DNA of 64,000 nt from Desulfobulbaceae bacterium DB1 (GTDB lineage Bacteria; Desulfobacterota; Desulfobulbia; Desulfobulbales; SURF-16): assembly GCA_001914235.1 (NCBI GenBank), contig MQUF01000022.1, positions 1 through 64,000 of the forward strand, read 5' to 3'. A program made the translations under genes and the position numbers. Positions 7,768 to 15,530 of the stretch are shown in pieces (the stretch's first letter is position 1; the number at the start of each line of letters is the position of its first letter). The notes below the pieces were generated by a model, which had not been told where the DNA came from, did no database searches, and was given only the letters and a program-made list of their open reading frames with translations.

Positions 7768-8634
7768 GTGGATGCAGGTGACAATAGTTTCATGGCCGGC
7801 CTGAAGAATTTATCCCCAGAACTTCAGAAAAAGATAAAGGAGCTGGCCGAAAACCCGCTGTTGCCTGTCTGGCATGAGGAGACCCGTGGCGTACCAAATC
7901 CATGTCTGCGATCAGCCCTCTTTGGGGTTATTCAGCGTGGTCGCAGAAAGGCCGTTAAGGGTGAGCTGGTTGCTGCGGTAAAGGGTCTTGATATTCGTTA
8001 TACCGGCTGGCGTCTGGATCAGGGTGATTTTGACGTTTTGGCTCACGCACTCCATCTTGCCTCCCGGCAACAGGAAAAATCACCTACATGTCATGTGCAG
8101 TTTTCAGCCAAAGGTTTTCTACGGGCAATAGGCCGCAAGTTCGGTAAATCCGGGCGGGACTGGCTGAAAGATTCCCTGCGGCGCTTAACCGCCTCGGCAG
8201 TTGAGATCAAAGCGGAGATCCGGTACGGATGCCGGGTGGAATCATGCACTTATGCTGGTTCGTTGATCGATGAATTTTACTACAATGCCCGGGATAAAAC
8301 CTATTTCCTGAAAATAAATCCCAAGCTCGCTTTCCTGTTTGATTCAGGATGGACAATGTTGCAGTGGCCACAACGAATTCTCCTCAAGACCGATCTGGCG
8401 AAATGGCTACACGGCTTTTACGCAAGTCATGCCGTCCCTTATCCGGTGAAAACGGCCACCTTGAGACACTTATGCGGTTCTGAATGCAATCGCTTGTCTG
8501 ACTTTCGGGGCAAGTTACGAACTGCATTGGAAGAATTGAGAAATTGCGGCGCTCTTGAATCCTGGGAAATTGATCAGCTAGACAAGGTTCATGTTCTAAA
8601 GAAAAAAAATATCAGCACCAATGAAAAAAATTAG
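7768..8634 (+). CDS. trfA: TrfA-family replication initiator
   Basis: 288 residues similar in pattern to TrfA of IncP plasmids. NPLLPVWHEETRGVPNPCLRS is a hallmark N-terminal motif. It is followed by RRKAVKGELVA, DFDVLAHALHLASRQQ and the winged-helix part ending SDFRGKLRTALEELRNCGAL. TrfA binds iterons at oriV and opens the DNA for the host replication machinery. The start is GTG at 7768; a later in-frame ATG (residue 9) is possible. Six iterons begin directly at the stop codon, which strongly supports the call. This gives the element a replicon of its own. Confidence 0.9.
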   Translation: MDAGDNSFMAGLKNLSPELQKKIKELAENPLLPVWHEETRGVPNPCLRSALFGVIQRGRRKAVKGELVAAVKGLDIRYTGWRLDQGDFDVLAHALHLASRQQEKSPTCHVQFSAKGFLRAIGRKFGKSGRDWLKDSLRRLTASAVEIKAEIRYGCRVESCTYAGSLIDEFYYNARDKTYFLKINPKLAFLFDSGWTMLQWPQRILLKTDLAKWLHGFYASHAVPYPVKTATLRHLCGSECNRLSDFRGKLRTALEELRNCGALESWEIDQLDKVHVLKKKNISTNEKN

Positions 8635-8888
8635 GGGCATAGCGGTCGCACGGGGTGGGCACAACAGTCACAGCGAGGGGGCATAACGGTCGTAAGGAGG
8701 GGGCATAGCAGTCACGCATGGGAGGCATAGCGGTCGTAATGGTGGGCATAGCGGTCGCAAATCAAAGTTGACAAATCCCCCTAATCCTTTGCAGCCATGG
8801 AGATTACGAAGGATGCCGCATCAGCCTAATCATCTTTAATCTATTTTTAATCTTAAAAGAAAGGGAGTCCGTAAAAGGTTCGGAAAAA
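8634..8888 (+). other. oriV: oriV with six 22-bp-spaced iterons
   Basis: Six direct copies of a 16-17 base iteron close to GGGGCATAGCGGTCGTA start near 8634, 8656, 8678, 8700, 8722 and 8743. The first five steps are 22, 22, 22, 22 and about 21 bases, two turns of the helix. Copies 2 and 4 are the most diverged (CAACAGTCAC, CATAGCAGTCAC). An AT-rich stretch with repeated AATC/TTTAAT follows at 8820-8860 and is a candidate melting region. TrfA is encoded immediately upstream. No gene lies in 8635-8888. Confidence 0.85.
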
Positions 8889-9422
8889 ATGACACGTCCG
8901 GTTTTTATCGATCAGCAGGCAACCAGCAATGAAATGTGGGCGACGGCCATGCAGTGGGTTGCCGCCAACCGGAAACTTATCGGGCAGATTGCCTCCCCTT
9001 ACCGCCGGTACATGGCGGCGGAAAACGTTGATCTTGTGCAAGAGGCCACCATAGCGGCATACAAAGCCCTGCTGGCCGCCAGCAAGAAAGAGAAACCCAA
9101 GCAGTTCGTTCCCTTCTTCAGGGTCATTTTCAAGACCAACTGCATAAGGCTGGCATCCGGCATTCAAACCGAATACTGCCTGGAAGTCCACAATCTTCCG
9201 GGTCCTACTCGCGGAAAAGAACAGGAGGAACTTGAAGACAGTGAAACGGTTGAAGAGGCGCTGAAAACAGTGAGCAAACGGCAACGTGAGATCTGCATCT
9301 GGCTGCTCGAACAACCCGAACCGGCAAGCACCCCGGAACTGGCCAGGGAATTCAACATCAGCCGTCGCCATGCCTGCCGGTTGATCAGCAACAGCATCAA
9401 ACGGATAGCCGGCGCTTCGTGA
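8889..9422 (+). CDS. Sigma-70-like RNA polymerase factor
   Basis: 177 residues. The N-terminal half looks like sigma region 2 (ENVDLVQEATIAAYKALLAA, then PFFRVIFKTNCIRLAS). The C-terminal part looks like region 4, with ISRRHACRLISNSIKRIAG as its helix-turn-helix. In between is an acidic linker (residues 108-122). It lies between oriV and the transfer operon, so it may direct transcription of the transfer genes, but nothing in the sequence proves this. It could also be a phage-type sigma-like regulator that has lost polymerase contacts. It overlaps the next gene through TGATG. Confidence 0.6.
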   Translation: MTRPVFIDQQATSNEMWATAMQWVAANRKLIGQIASPYRRYMAAENVDLVQEATIAAYKALLAASKKEKPKQFVPFFRVIFKTNCIRLASGIQTEYCLEVHNLPGPTRGKEQEELEDSETVEEALKTVSKRQREICIWLLEQPEPASTPELAREFNISRRHACRLISNSIKRIAGAS

Positions 9423-9877
9423 TGAGTGTGACTATCAGGGAGTTTGCCAAAGATTCCCTTATCCCAAAGGGCGTGCTTCTCTATCTGAACCGGGAAGGGA
9501 TTATTCAGGACCCTCTTTGCCGGGAAGACCATATCGGGCTTCAGCTTCTCGAAAAGATCTGGGGCAGAAAAGAGGTGCTCCGCCCCCAAATGGCCAAACT
9601 CTCCATGAAGGCCCGGGTCAACTTCATCAGGACGGCTGATCTGCCTAGCAAATGGGAACGCTACGCATACACCCGGTTCAGGAACCAGGAAGAGAGTAAA
9701 GGCCTGGCCATGCGAACCGTGGTGGAGGAGATCGAAATCACTTTCGGTTTCAGTCTGAACAAACAGCAGATCGAGCGACTTTACAAGATCCGCAACCGGG
9801 CCCAGGTCGCCCGGCATCGAGAAAAAAATATTGCGGAAAAGCAAAACGAACCGCTCTTACAGAGCGCAAACAAATAA
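9422..9877 (+). CDS. Protein of unknown function
   Basis: About 151 residues, not recognised. The N-terminal part resembles a small winged-helix or MerR-like fold (TIREFAKDSLIPKGVLLYLN, REGIIQDPL), and the rest is helical and basic. It has no signal peptide or membrane segment. The ATG at 9422 overlaps the stop of the sigma-like gene, so the two are probably translated together and may act in the same regulation. Confidence 0.6.
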   Translation: MSVTIREFAKDSLIPKGVLLYLNREGIIQDPLCREDHIGLQLLEKIWGRKEVLRPQMAKLSMKARVNFIRTADLPSKWERYAYTRFRNQEESKGLAMRTVVEEIEITFGFSLNKQQIERLYKIRNRAQVARHREKNIAEKQNEPLLQSANK

Positions 9878-10008
9878 GTAAAAAACAGCATTTATTGGCG
9901 CTTACCGGATGGATGAAGTCAACTTATACCAAGGGTACTTTTTCGAAAAAAATCGGTCGGTCAGGTCACATGCCCTGGAAAAAGAAAACAGAGGTAAAAG
10001 CAAAGACG

Positions 10009-10632
10009 ATGCGAAAATGGATTTCCGGCAGTGTGATATCGGCAGTGGCGATGGCAATGATCCCGGTCAACGGGTTGGCGGCGATGGCCGTCACGGAACA
10101 GCACTACGTTTTCAGGATGGCTGTTACCCGGGATGTTCCTGTCCGTACCTTCGCAATCGGTGCATTCGTTAACGCCAAAAAGCTGCGGGCTCAGGCTGAT
10201 GTCTCGGTCGCCGAGAAAAACAAAATGCTTCTGTCTCTCAGGACGAGAGAGACGGATGACGTGGATGAAAAACGCATCCGGATTGCGCACCCACTCGTCC
10301 CGCCGGTGCTCTTTGATCTGGCCAGTACAAGCCTGGCAGAGAAAACAGAGGAAGAACTTCTGGCCGCTCTTGGAAAGAGAATCGACAAAACCACCCCGCT
10401 TCAGGTTACGGGCTACACCTGCGATCTTGGCGCGCAGCAGGTTAACGATGCTCTGGCCATGGAACGGGCGAAGGCGGTTGGCGGGCTGTTGAAGTTCCAT
10501 GGTTTCAGGGTTGGTGCCGTTCTGGGCAAGGGGAAACAAGACTATGTGTCGCGTGATCCCGGCATGCGGCATTTGAACCGCCGGGTGGAGATCGAAATCA
10601 CTTCGCCATCTGCCGCCGGCGGCGCACAGTAA
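10009..10632 (+). CDS. OmpA-like periplasmic/outer-membrane protein of the transfer operon
   Basis: About 207 residues from the ATG at 10009, chosen because it begins a normal signal peptide (MRKWISGSVISAVAMAMIPV, cut after LAA). An open frame extends upstream to 9895 but would bury that signal. Residues 110-200 form an OmpA-C-like peptidoglycan-binding domain (LFDLASTSL, LQVTGYTCDLG, ERAKAVGGLL, NRRVEIEI). It is the first gene before the pilin and may anchor the conjugation machine to the cell wall. It is not one of the classical F transfer proteins. Confidence 0.7.
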   Translation: MRKWISGSVISAVAMAMIPVNGLAAMAVTEQHYVFRMAVTRDVPVRTFAIGAFVNAKKLRAQADVSVAEKNKMLLSLRTRETDDVDEKRIRIAHPLVPPVLFDLASTSLAEKTEEELLAALGKRIDKTTPLQVTGYTCDLGAQQVNDALAMERAKAVGGLLKFHGFRVGAVLGKGKQDYVSRDPGMRHLNRRVEIEITSPSAAGGAQ

Positions 10633-10660
10633 AAAACACACCCAAGGGAGAAAGTCCAAA

Positions 10661-11026
10661 ATGCAATACATCAAATCACAACCACGGGGAATGGGCTCGG
10701 TGTCGTTGTTCCCTGCCGGCCTCAAACGCAAAAAGACCATCGCTGCCTTGTCGGTCCTCGGGGCGGCCTGTCTGGTGGCCGCGAGCCGGGCGGACGCCTT
10801 CAACGCACCGGCGGCGGGAACCTTCGCTTTTGATATCTATGACATCGGCATCAATCAGATCCTCAAAGGCCCCATCGGTTTTGCCGCCGGGGTCGGCTCC
10901 ATGGTGGCCGCCTCGGTCATGGCCATCCGACAAATGCTGTTGCCTGCCGCCGCGACCGTGCTGGGCGGGGCCTTTCTCCTGAAGGCCGATAGTGTTGTCG
11001 CTTCGCTGGGCGCGCTGGTCGGGTAG
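10661..11026 (+). CDS. traA: TraA-like conjugative pilin
   Basis: A 121-residue hydrophobic protein with a long leader (about 46 residues) ending ASRADA, a good signal peptidase site. The mature product is about 74 residues with two membrane helices (GPIGFAAGVGSMVAASVMAI and LLPAAATVLGGAFLL). Size and topology match F-type pilin precursors, and the gene lies directly before traL. The S26 peptidase gene at 35339 could process it. Pilin sequences vary much, so the call rests on layout. Confidence 0.75.
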   Translation: MQYIKSQPRGMGSVSLFPAGLKRKKTIAALSVLGAACLVAASRADAFNAPAAGTFAFDIYDIGINQILKGPIGFAAGVGSMVAASVMAIRQMLLPAAATVLGGAFLLKADSVVASLGALVG

Positions 11027-11031
11027 ACAAT

Positions 11032-11310
11032 ATGGCGGACAGCATAAAAAGGCCCTTTCCCCAGTATCTCTCCGCCCCGTTTCAGATCCTCTGGTACGAA
11101 AGCGACGAACTGGCCCTGTTCATGTTCTTTCTGGTGCTGGCCCTGATGTACGGCAATGTATTCTGGCTGCTGCTCATTCCCGGGCCTTACGTTTACAGCC
11201 GGATCAAACGGCAGAAACCGCGGGGCTTTCTCTGTCATCTGCTCTACATGGCGGGACTGATCCGGATGAAAAACTATCCGGCGTATTTTGAAAAGGTTTT
11301 CATCGAATAG
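11032..11310 (+). CDS. traL: TraL, F-type T4SS inner-membrane protein
   Basis: A 92-residue protein with TraL features: an N-terminal FPQYLSAPFQILWYESDEL, two close membrane helices (residues 27-52), the conserved PRGFLCHLLYMAGL and an NYPAYFEKVF tail. TraL takes part in pilus assembly at the inner membrane (VirB3-like). It starts 5 bases after traA and is followed by traE after 6 bases. Confidence 0.85.
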   Translation: MADSIKRPFPQYLSAPFQILWYESDELALFMFFLVLALMYGNVFWLLLIPGPYVYSRIKRQKPRGFLCHLLYMAGLIRMKNYPAYFEKVFIE

Positions 11311-11316
11311 GCCATC

Positions 11317-11874
11317 ATGCACATGAATATTTTTCTGCAGAAAACCAGTAACCTGTTTACCGAAAACAGACTTTTGAAATTTGTCATCGTCGTGCTTGCC
11401 ATGGCCGTGGCGGTCAACTCCTTTCTGGTGAGCCGGGCCATCCGATACCAGCGGGTCATCCTGATTCCGCCCAAACTTACCGGCAACATCGAATTCGTGG
11501 AAGGCAAACCTTCCGACCAGTACATCCGTGATCTGGCCCGGAGAATGGTGAATCTTGCCGCGACGTATTCACCGGCCACGGCCAGGAATCAATTTGATGA
11601 ATTTCTCGGATTTTACGCCCCAGACGCCTATCCAGACGCCGCAAAGGTATGGTACGCCCTGGCCGGCCGGGTGGAGGAAAGCCAGGTCAGCACGGTCTTT
11701 TACATGAAGAACCTAATGCTGGACAGCAAAAATCAGCGGCTGGAATTCAGCGGCGACCAGCGGCAGTTTGCCGAGGACCGTTTCATCGAATCAGGCCGCA
11801 AGACCTATGAGGCCAGATACCGAATCGAGGATGGCCGGTTTTTCCTCGTCTCATTTCTTGAAAAACGTTCATAG
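11317..11874 (+). CDS. traE: TraE, F-type T4SS protein (VirB8-like)
   Basis: 185 residues. An N-terminal membrane helix (residues 20-40) is followed by a periplasmic VirB8/TraE domain. Typical segments are VILIPPKLTGNIEFVEGKPS and YIRDLARRMVNLAATYSPAT. TraE is part of the inner-membrane scaffold needed for pilus assembly. Full length and in the usual A-L-E-K-B order. Confidence 0.9.
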   Translation: MHMNIFLQKTSNLFTENRLLKFVIVVLAMAVAVNSFLVSRAIRYQRVILIPPKLTGNIEFVEGKPSDQYIRDLARRMVNLAATYSPATARNQFDEFLGFYAPDAYPDAAKVWYALAGRVEESQVSTVFYMKNLMLDSKNQRLEFSGDQRQFAEDRFIESGRKTYEARYRIEDGRFFLVSFLEKRS

Positions 11875-11895
11875 CTGGGGAAGTGGAGAGAGAAG

Positions 11896-12639
11896 ATGCA
11901 CAAAACCTGTTCGATCATGTTGGTGGCCCTGTTTGGTGCGGCGCCTGTTTACGCCGATCAACTCTCCGGCCCCATTCCGCCCGAGGTGACGACAGCGGTG
12001 GAGCTGTCCTCGTCCGATGTCAATCGGATCGTTTGCCCCGGCACGATCAATGATCTGATTTTTTCCAAGGAAAAGGGTATAGAAGGTCATTTTGCCGGGA
12101 GTAACGCCTTTGTCAAATTTACCATCACCATACAGGATGACGAGAAACTCTACGCGAATACTCCCAGCGAGCTGTTCGTGAGCTGCAACAGCACCATTTA
12201 CACCCTGATTGCCACGCCGAAAAGAATTCCCTCCGTCACCCTGCGCCTTGCCCCCTCCCCCTCCCAGAACCTGAAGCGGAATATCGACCACTATCAGGCC
12301 TTACCCTTTGAGAAAAAGGTGCTGCAGTTGATTCGCGAGGCCTGTTTGCAGGAGTATCCGGATAACTACCGGATAACCGCGGCTGAGGAGGAAGTCAACA
12401 TCTCCGCGGATCTGACCGTCCGCCTGAAGAAAATCGTTGTTGTCGAAGGGGTGGGCCTGCGTTTGAAGGAATATCTGGTACGGCCGGCGGCGGGTGCACC
12501 TGTCCATGTCACGGAAAAGGACTTTCTGAAATCCCGGCTTGGTGAACGGATCATTGCCGTGGCGGTCGAAGACCATGAGATTGCGCCAGGCAAGTCGTCC
12601 CTCGTTTTCATCGTCGAGCAACGGGGAGAGGAATCGTGA
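11896..12639 (+). CDS. traK: TraK, F-type T4SS outer-membrane core secretin-like protein
   Basis: 247 residues with a signal peptide (cut after APVYA). The TraK pattern is seen in VELSSSDVNRIVCPGTINDL, GSNAFVKFTI and a C-terminal VFIVEQRGEES. TraK is the VirB9 counterpart and forms the outer-membrane core with TraB and TraV. Its end overlaps the GTG start of traB by 4 bases. Confidence 0.88.
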   Translation: MHKTCSIMLVALFGAAPVYADQLSGPIPPEVTTAVELSSSDVNRIVCPGTINDLIFSKEKGIEGHFAGSNAFVKFTITIQDDEKLYANTPSELFVSCNSTIYTLIATPKRIPSVTLRLAPSPSQNLKRNIDHYQALPFEKKVLQLIREACLQEYPDNYRITAAEEEVNISADLTVRLKKIVVVEGVGLRLKEYLVRPAAGAPVHVTEKDFLKSRLGERIIAVAVEDHEIAPGKSSLVFIVEQRGEES

Positions 12640-13811
12640 GTCTGAAAGAACGTTTCAACAGTCTGAATCCTCTCCAGAAGAAAATCTGCGTCTGGTCCCT
12701 GGTGGGCGCGGCAGTGCTGGTTGTCGTGGTCGCTGGATACAAGACCAGCCGAAGTCCGGAATCGGAGGCAACCGCAAGACTTGAAAAAACGCGGGAGATC
12801 TCGCTCGACCCGGATCTGATCCAGAAAACCATGCTGCGGGAACAACGCAAGGAAATCGAGGCCATGCAGGCCCAGATCAAAAAACTCGCAGATAATGAGG
12901 AAGAAAGGCGAACCCCGGAAAATTTTCCGCCACCGCCTCCAGCCGAAAACCAATTGCCGGCGATCCCTTCCGCGGATCAGGTGGAACAGACAGCATCCTC
13001 TCCCTCTTTCGCGGTTCCGGTTTCCCACTCATTTCCGGCTCCTCCGATTCGGCAGACTCCACCGCCGCCGGGAGAAGAAAAAATCATCGGCGGCATCGGC
13101 ATTCTCTCCAGCCAGAGTGGTCTGGCTCCGGTTGCCGCTGTCCAGGCGGATAAAAAAAAAGAGACCCGGACGGTCTATCTGCCGCCTTCTTTTATGGAGG
13201 CCATGTTGCTGACCGGTTTCGACGCTTCTACTTCGGGGGACGGCAAGAACAATCCGGAACCCCTGTTGTTGCGCATCCAGGCCCCGGCCATGCTGCCCAA
13301 TGACGTGAAGGCGAACCTGCGAGGCTGCTTCATCATTGCCGAGGCAGTGGGCCGGCTTAACAAGGAGAGGGCCGATGTGCGGTTGGTGTCACTTTCCTGC
13401 ATCGGAAGAGACGGCCAGGCGGTGATCGATACCACGGTCAAGGGCTTTGTGACGGACAGCGACAGCAAGGTCGGGCTCTCCGGCCGGGTGGTCTCCAAAA
13501 TGGGAGCAGCCACGGCCAGGGCGGTGGTGGCCGGCATCTTCGGCGGAGCGGGCGACGCCCTGCAGGCTTCAACGCTTACCCAATCGACTTCGCCCCTCGG
13601 CACCACAAGCTTTGTTGACACGGATCAGCTGGCCAAGTCGGCGGCCGGCGGCGGGCTTTCCGAAGGGGCCAAGACCCTGCAGGAACTTTACCTCGATCTG
13701 GCCAAGCAGGCCACGCCGGTAATCGAGGTAGGGGCCGCCAAAGAGGTGACGGTAGTTATTTCGGAAGGCAAGGAACTTGAGATTAAAGAGATTGAGAGTG
13801 AAAAGCTGTAG
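12636..13811 (+). CDS. traB: TraB, F-type T4SS channel protein (VirB10-like)
   Basis: 391 residues starting with GTG. One membrane helix lies at residues 20-38, followed by a coiled coil (60-95), a proline-rich linker (95-150) and the VirB10/TrbI-like C-terminal domain. That domain contains VYLPPSFMEAMLLTGFDAST, CFIIAEAVGRLN, ERADVRLVSLSCIGRDG and GRVVSKMGAATARAVVAGIF. It spans both membranes and joins TraK and TraV. The toxin-like pair after it interrupts the normal B-V order. Confidence 0.92.
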   Translation: MSLKERFNSLNPLQKKICVWSLVGAAVLVVVVAGYKTSRSPESEATARLEKTREISLDPDLIQKTMLREQRKEIEAMQAQIKKLADNEEERRTPENFPPPPPAENQLPAIPSADQVEQTASSPSFAVPVSHSFPAPPIRQTPPPPGEEKIIGGIGILSSQSGLAPVAAVQADKKKETRTVYLPPSFMEAMLLTGFDASTSGDGKNNPEPLLLRIQAPAMLPNDVKANLRGCFIIAEAVGRLNKERADVRLVSLSCIGRDGQAVIDTTVKGFVTDSDSKVGLSGRVVSKMGAATARAVVAGIFGGAGDALQASTLTQSTSPLGTTSFVDTDQLAKSAAGGGLSEGAKTLQELYLDLAKQATPVIEVGAAKEVTVVISEGKELEIKEIESEKL

Positions 13812-13816
13812 ACAAT

Positions 13817-14407
13817 TCATGAACGGACAAAGTCAAGTAACGGACCGTATTGATGCCGATCCGCAGCCTGGAGTGCGGTAATGTAACGTTGCCGGCAGTC
13901 TCCGGCCTGAACCAGATTCTCGCTGCCCCAGGTGAAACGAGGCCGGCCGAGAACATGGACCAGAAGCAGATCGGCCATGAGTCTGGCATGCCGGCCATTG
14001 CCGTTGGCAAAGAGATGTATGGAGACGAGACGATGATGGAACCTGGCCGCGATTTCATCAGGAGGATAGACCTTCATATCGATCCAGGTCTCCACATTCG
14101 CCAGCAGATTTTTCAGCGCCGGACCTATGGACCACCATTCCACCCCGATGTTCTTTCCGCTCCTGCGAAACTCTCCCGCCCATCTCCAGACGTTGTCGAA
14201 CATTCGCCGGTGGAGGCGGCAGGCAAAATCAACACTGAGCAGATCCCGTGGTTTACGGCGGAAAGCCCAGGTCTCCGCCTCGACAATATTGTCCTGCTCC
14301 CAGCGGTCAAGTTCGGCACGATTGGTGATATGGGGGAGAAGCAGACCTTCCGCCTCGTCAGCGTCTATCGGCGTTGCCCCGGGCGGGTAATCATAATTCA
14401 TCGTCAT
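13817..14407 (-). CDS. Mobile mystery protein B (Fic-family)
   Basis: 196 residues with a Fic domain. The core motif is HLFANGNGRHAR at about residue 134, close to the canonical HxFx(D/E)GNGRxxR with N in place of D/E. It is preceded by LHRRMFDNVWRWAGEFR. Fic enzymes transfer AMP or similar groups to proteins. The N-terminal TNRAELDRWEQ resembles, but does not fully match, the inhibitory S/T-x3-E-G/N motif. Known family members sit next to mobile mystery protein A, as here. It is inserted against the direction of the transfer operon, between traB and traV. A selfish toxin-antitoxin role is likely but inferred. Confidence 0.88.
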   Translation of the reverse strand: MTMNYDYPPGATPIDADEAEGLLLPHITNRAELDRWEQDNIVEAETWAFRRKPRDLLSVDFACRLHRRMFDNVWRWAGEFRRSGKNIGVEWWSIGPALKNLLANVETWIDMKVYPPDEIAARFHHRLVSIHLFANGNGRHARLMADLLLVHVLGRPRFTWGSENLVQAGDCRQRYITALQAADRHQYGPLLDFVRS

Positions 14408-14879
14408 CGTCCCATAGTTCTTTCGGCATATTCCGGATCAGCGCCTCCACCTCCGCTTCAATCGCCTTTTGCTGATCCGAGTCGGAAAGTTGCTGCGCTT
14501 CAAGGAGCATGGAATGCGAGACTCTTGCCAGCCGTTTTTTCGCCAGGATTTCAGCTTGTTTGCGCACAGTATCCGCCAGACTGTCACGGGGCACCAGGGC
14601 ATAGACAAAAACGCAATCCAGGGCCTCGGCCGCCTGACGCATGGTCTTGATGGTAACGGAACCGGTCAGCTCCTTTTTTTCAAGGACTGTGGTCCAAGGC
14701 GCCGAAACTCCCAACCGCCGGGCAAACTGTTTCCCCGACATTCCCAGAGCTTCCCGGACAGCACGCAACCAGCCCTTGGCCGGACGTTGCATATCGCGCA
14801 GGCATGAAAGCCGGCCCAGTGTGGTTTCGAGCTGTTCACGGATCAATCGTTTATGTTGAGGCTTCATTTTATTAACCAT
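14391..14879 (-). CDS. Mobile mystery protein A (XRE-type HTH)
   Basis: 162 residues. An XRE helix-turn-helix is in the first half (WLRAVREALGMSGKQFARRL, then GSVTIKTMRQAAEALDCVFV), and the family continues with AEILAKKRLARVSHSMLLEA. It overlaps the Fic gene by 17 bases, the normal A-B order. It should act as repressor and antitoxin partner. Translation may begin at 14879 or at the in-frame ATG at 14867. A TTATTA-AC-TAATAA palindrome lies upstream. Confidence 0.88.
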   Translation of the reverse strand: MVNKMKPQHKRLIREQLETTLGRLSCLRDMQRPAKGWLRAVREALGMSGKQFARRLGVSAPWTTVLEKKELTGSVTIKTMRQAAEALDCVFVYALVPRDSLADTVRKQAEILAKKRLARVSHSMLLEAQQLSDSDQQKAIEAEVEALIRNMPKELWDDDDEL

Positions 14880-14880
14880 T

Positions 14881-14921
14881 AGCTTAATTGTTTTTTGTTA
14901 TTATTAACTAATAACTTAATT
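14881..14921 (-). promoter_or_regulatory. Operator palindrome of the mobile mystery pair
   Basis: TTATTA (14901-14906) and TAATAA (14909-14914) form a perfect palindrome with a 2-base centre, flanked by two CTTAATT boxes on either side. It lies directly upstream of the HTH gene. The remainder up to 15116 holds no clear gene; a 24-codon minus-strand frame starting MKEVDFTQIS is seen near 15027-14956 and may be a remnant. Confidence 0.5.
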
Positions 14922-15116
14922 TAATACAATAGAAAATTAACATAAGAATTAATTAATGAATGAGGGGCACACGTATCCTGCCGGCAATCAGGTCAGTCGA
15001 TATCTGCGTAAAATCCACCTCTTTCATGACGTTTTCCCTGTTTTCCAGGTCATCCCCCTAAAAAAGAGAAGACGAGAAAGGTTTTTCAGGCAATCCATAT
15101 TCCGGGAACTTTACTG

Positions 15117-15530
15117 ATGAGATCATCCAAAAAGCTGACACCCTTCGGTTTATTTGTTCTGCTCCTGCTCTCCGGCTGCGGGGCGGCACTCAATCCTTAC
15201 CACGAAAATTTCAACTGCCAGGCGCCCGACGATTCGGGAAAATGTGTCGATACCCCGTCCGCCTATGCGGAGGCTGTCGGCCTCAATCAGATGGTGACAC
15301 AGGGGAAAGCCGGCATGGCGAATGATGTCGATCAGGCACGCCTTGAAAAATTGTCCGAGTTGCTGGAAGAACCTCAGACGCCCATGATCACCCCGCCCCG
15401 GGTTCTGCGGGTACTGATCCTGCCTTATAAAGCAAATGCCGATCTGTTCATGGCCCGCTACGCCTATCTTCAGGTGGAATCATCCAGATGGGTGCTCAGT
15501 GACATCGATGAGGATAGCGCGCCAAAATGA
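15117..15530 (+). CDS. traV: TraV-like outer-membrane lipoprotein
   Basis: 137 residues with a lipoprotein signal (lipobox LLSGC, lipidated cysteine at residue 21). The TraV hallmark NFNCQAPDDSGKCVDTPSAY follows. The C-terminal part ends VLILPYKANADLFMARYAYL, matching TraV. TraV anchors the TraK/TraB core in the outer membrane. Its stop overlaps the traC start (ATGA). Confidence 0.88.
   Translation: MRSSKKLTPFGLFVLLLLSGCGAALNPYHENFNCQAPDDSGKCVDTPSAYAEAVGLNQMVTQGKAGMANDVDQARLEKLSELLEEPQTPMITPPRVLRVLILPYKANADLFMARYAYLQVESSRWVLSDIDEDSAPK

Noticed and set aside
8634-8760. Regular repeats resembling a small CRISPR array
   Set aside because: Units are 16-17 bases with only about 5 bases between them and lie next to trfA. 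They are iterons.
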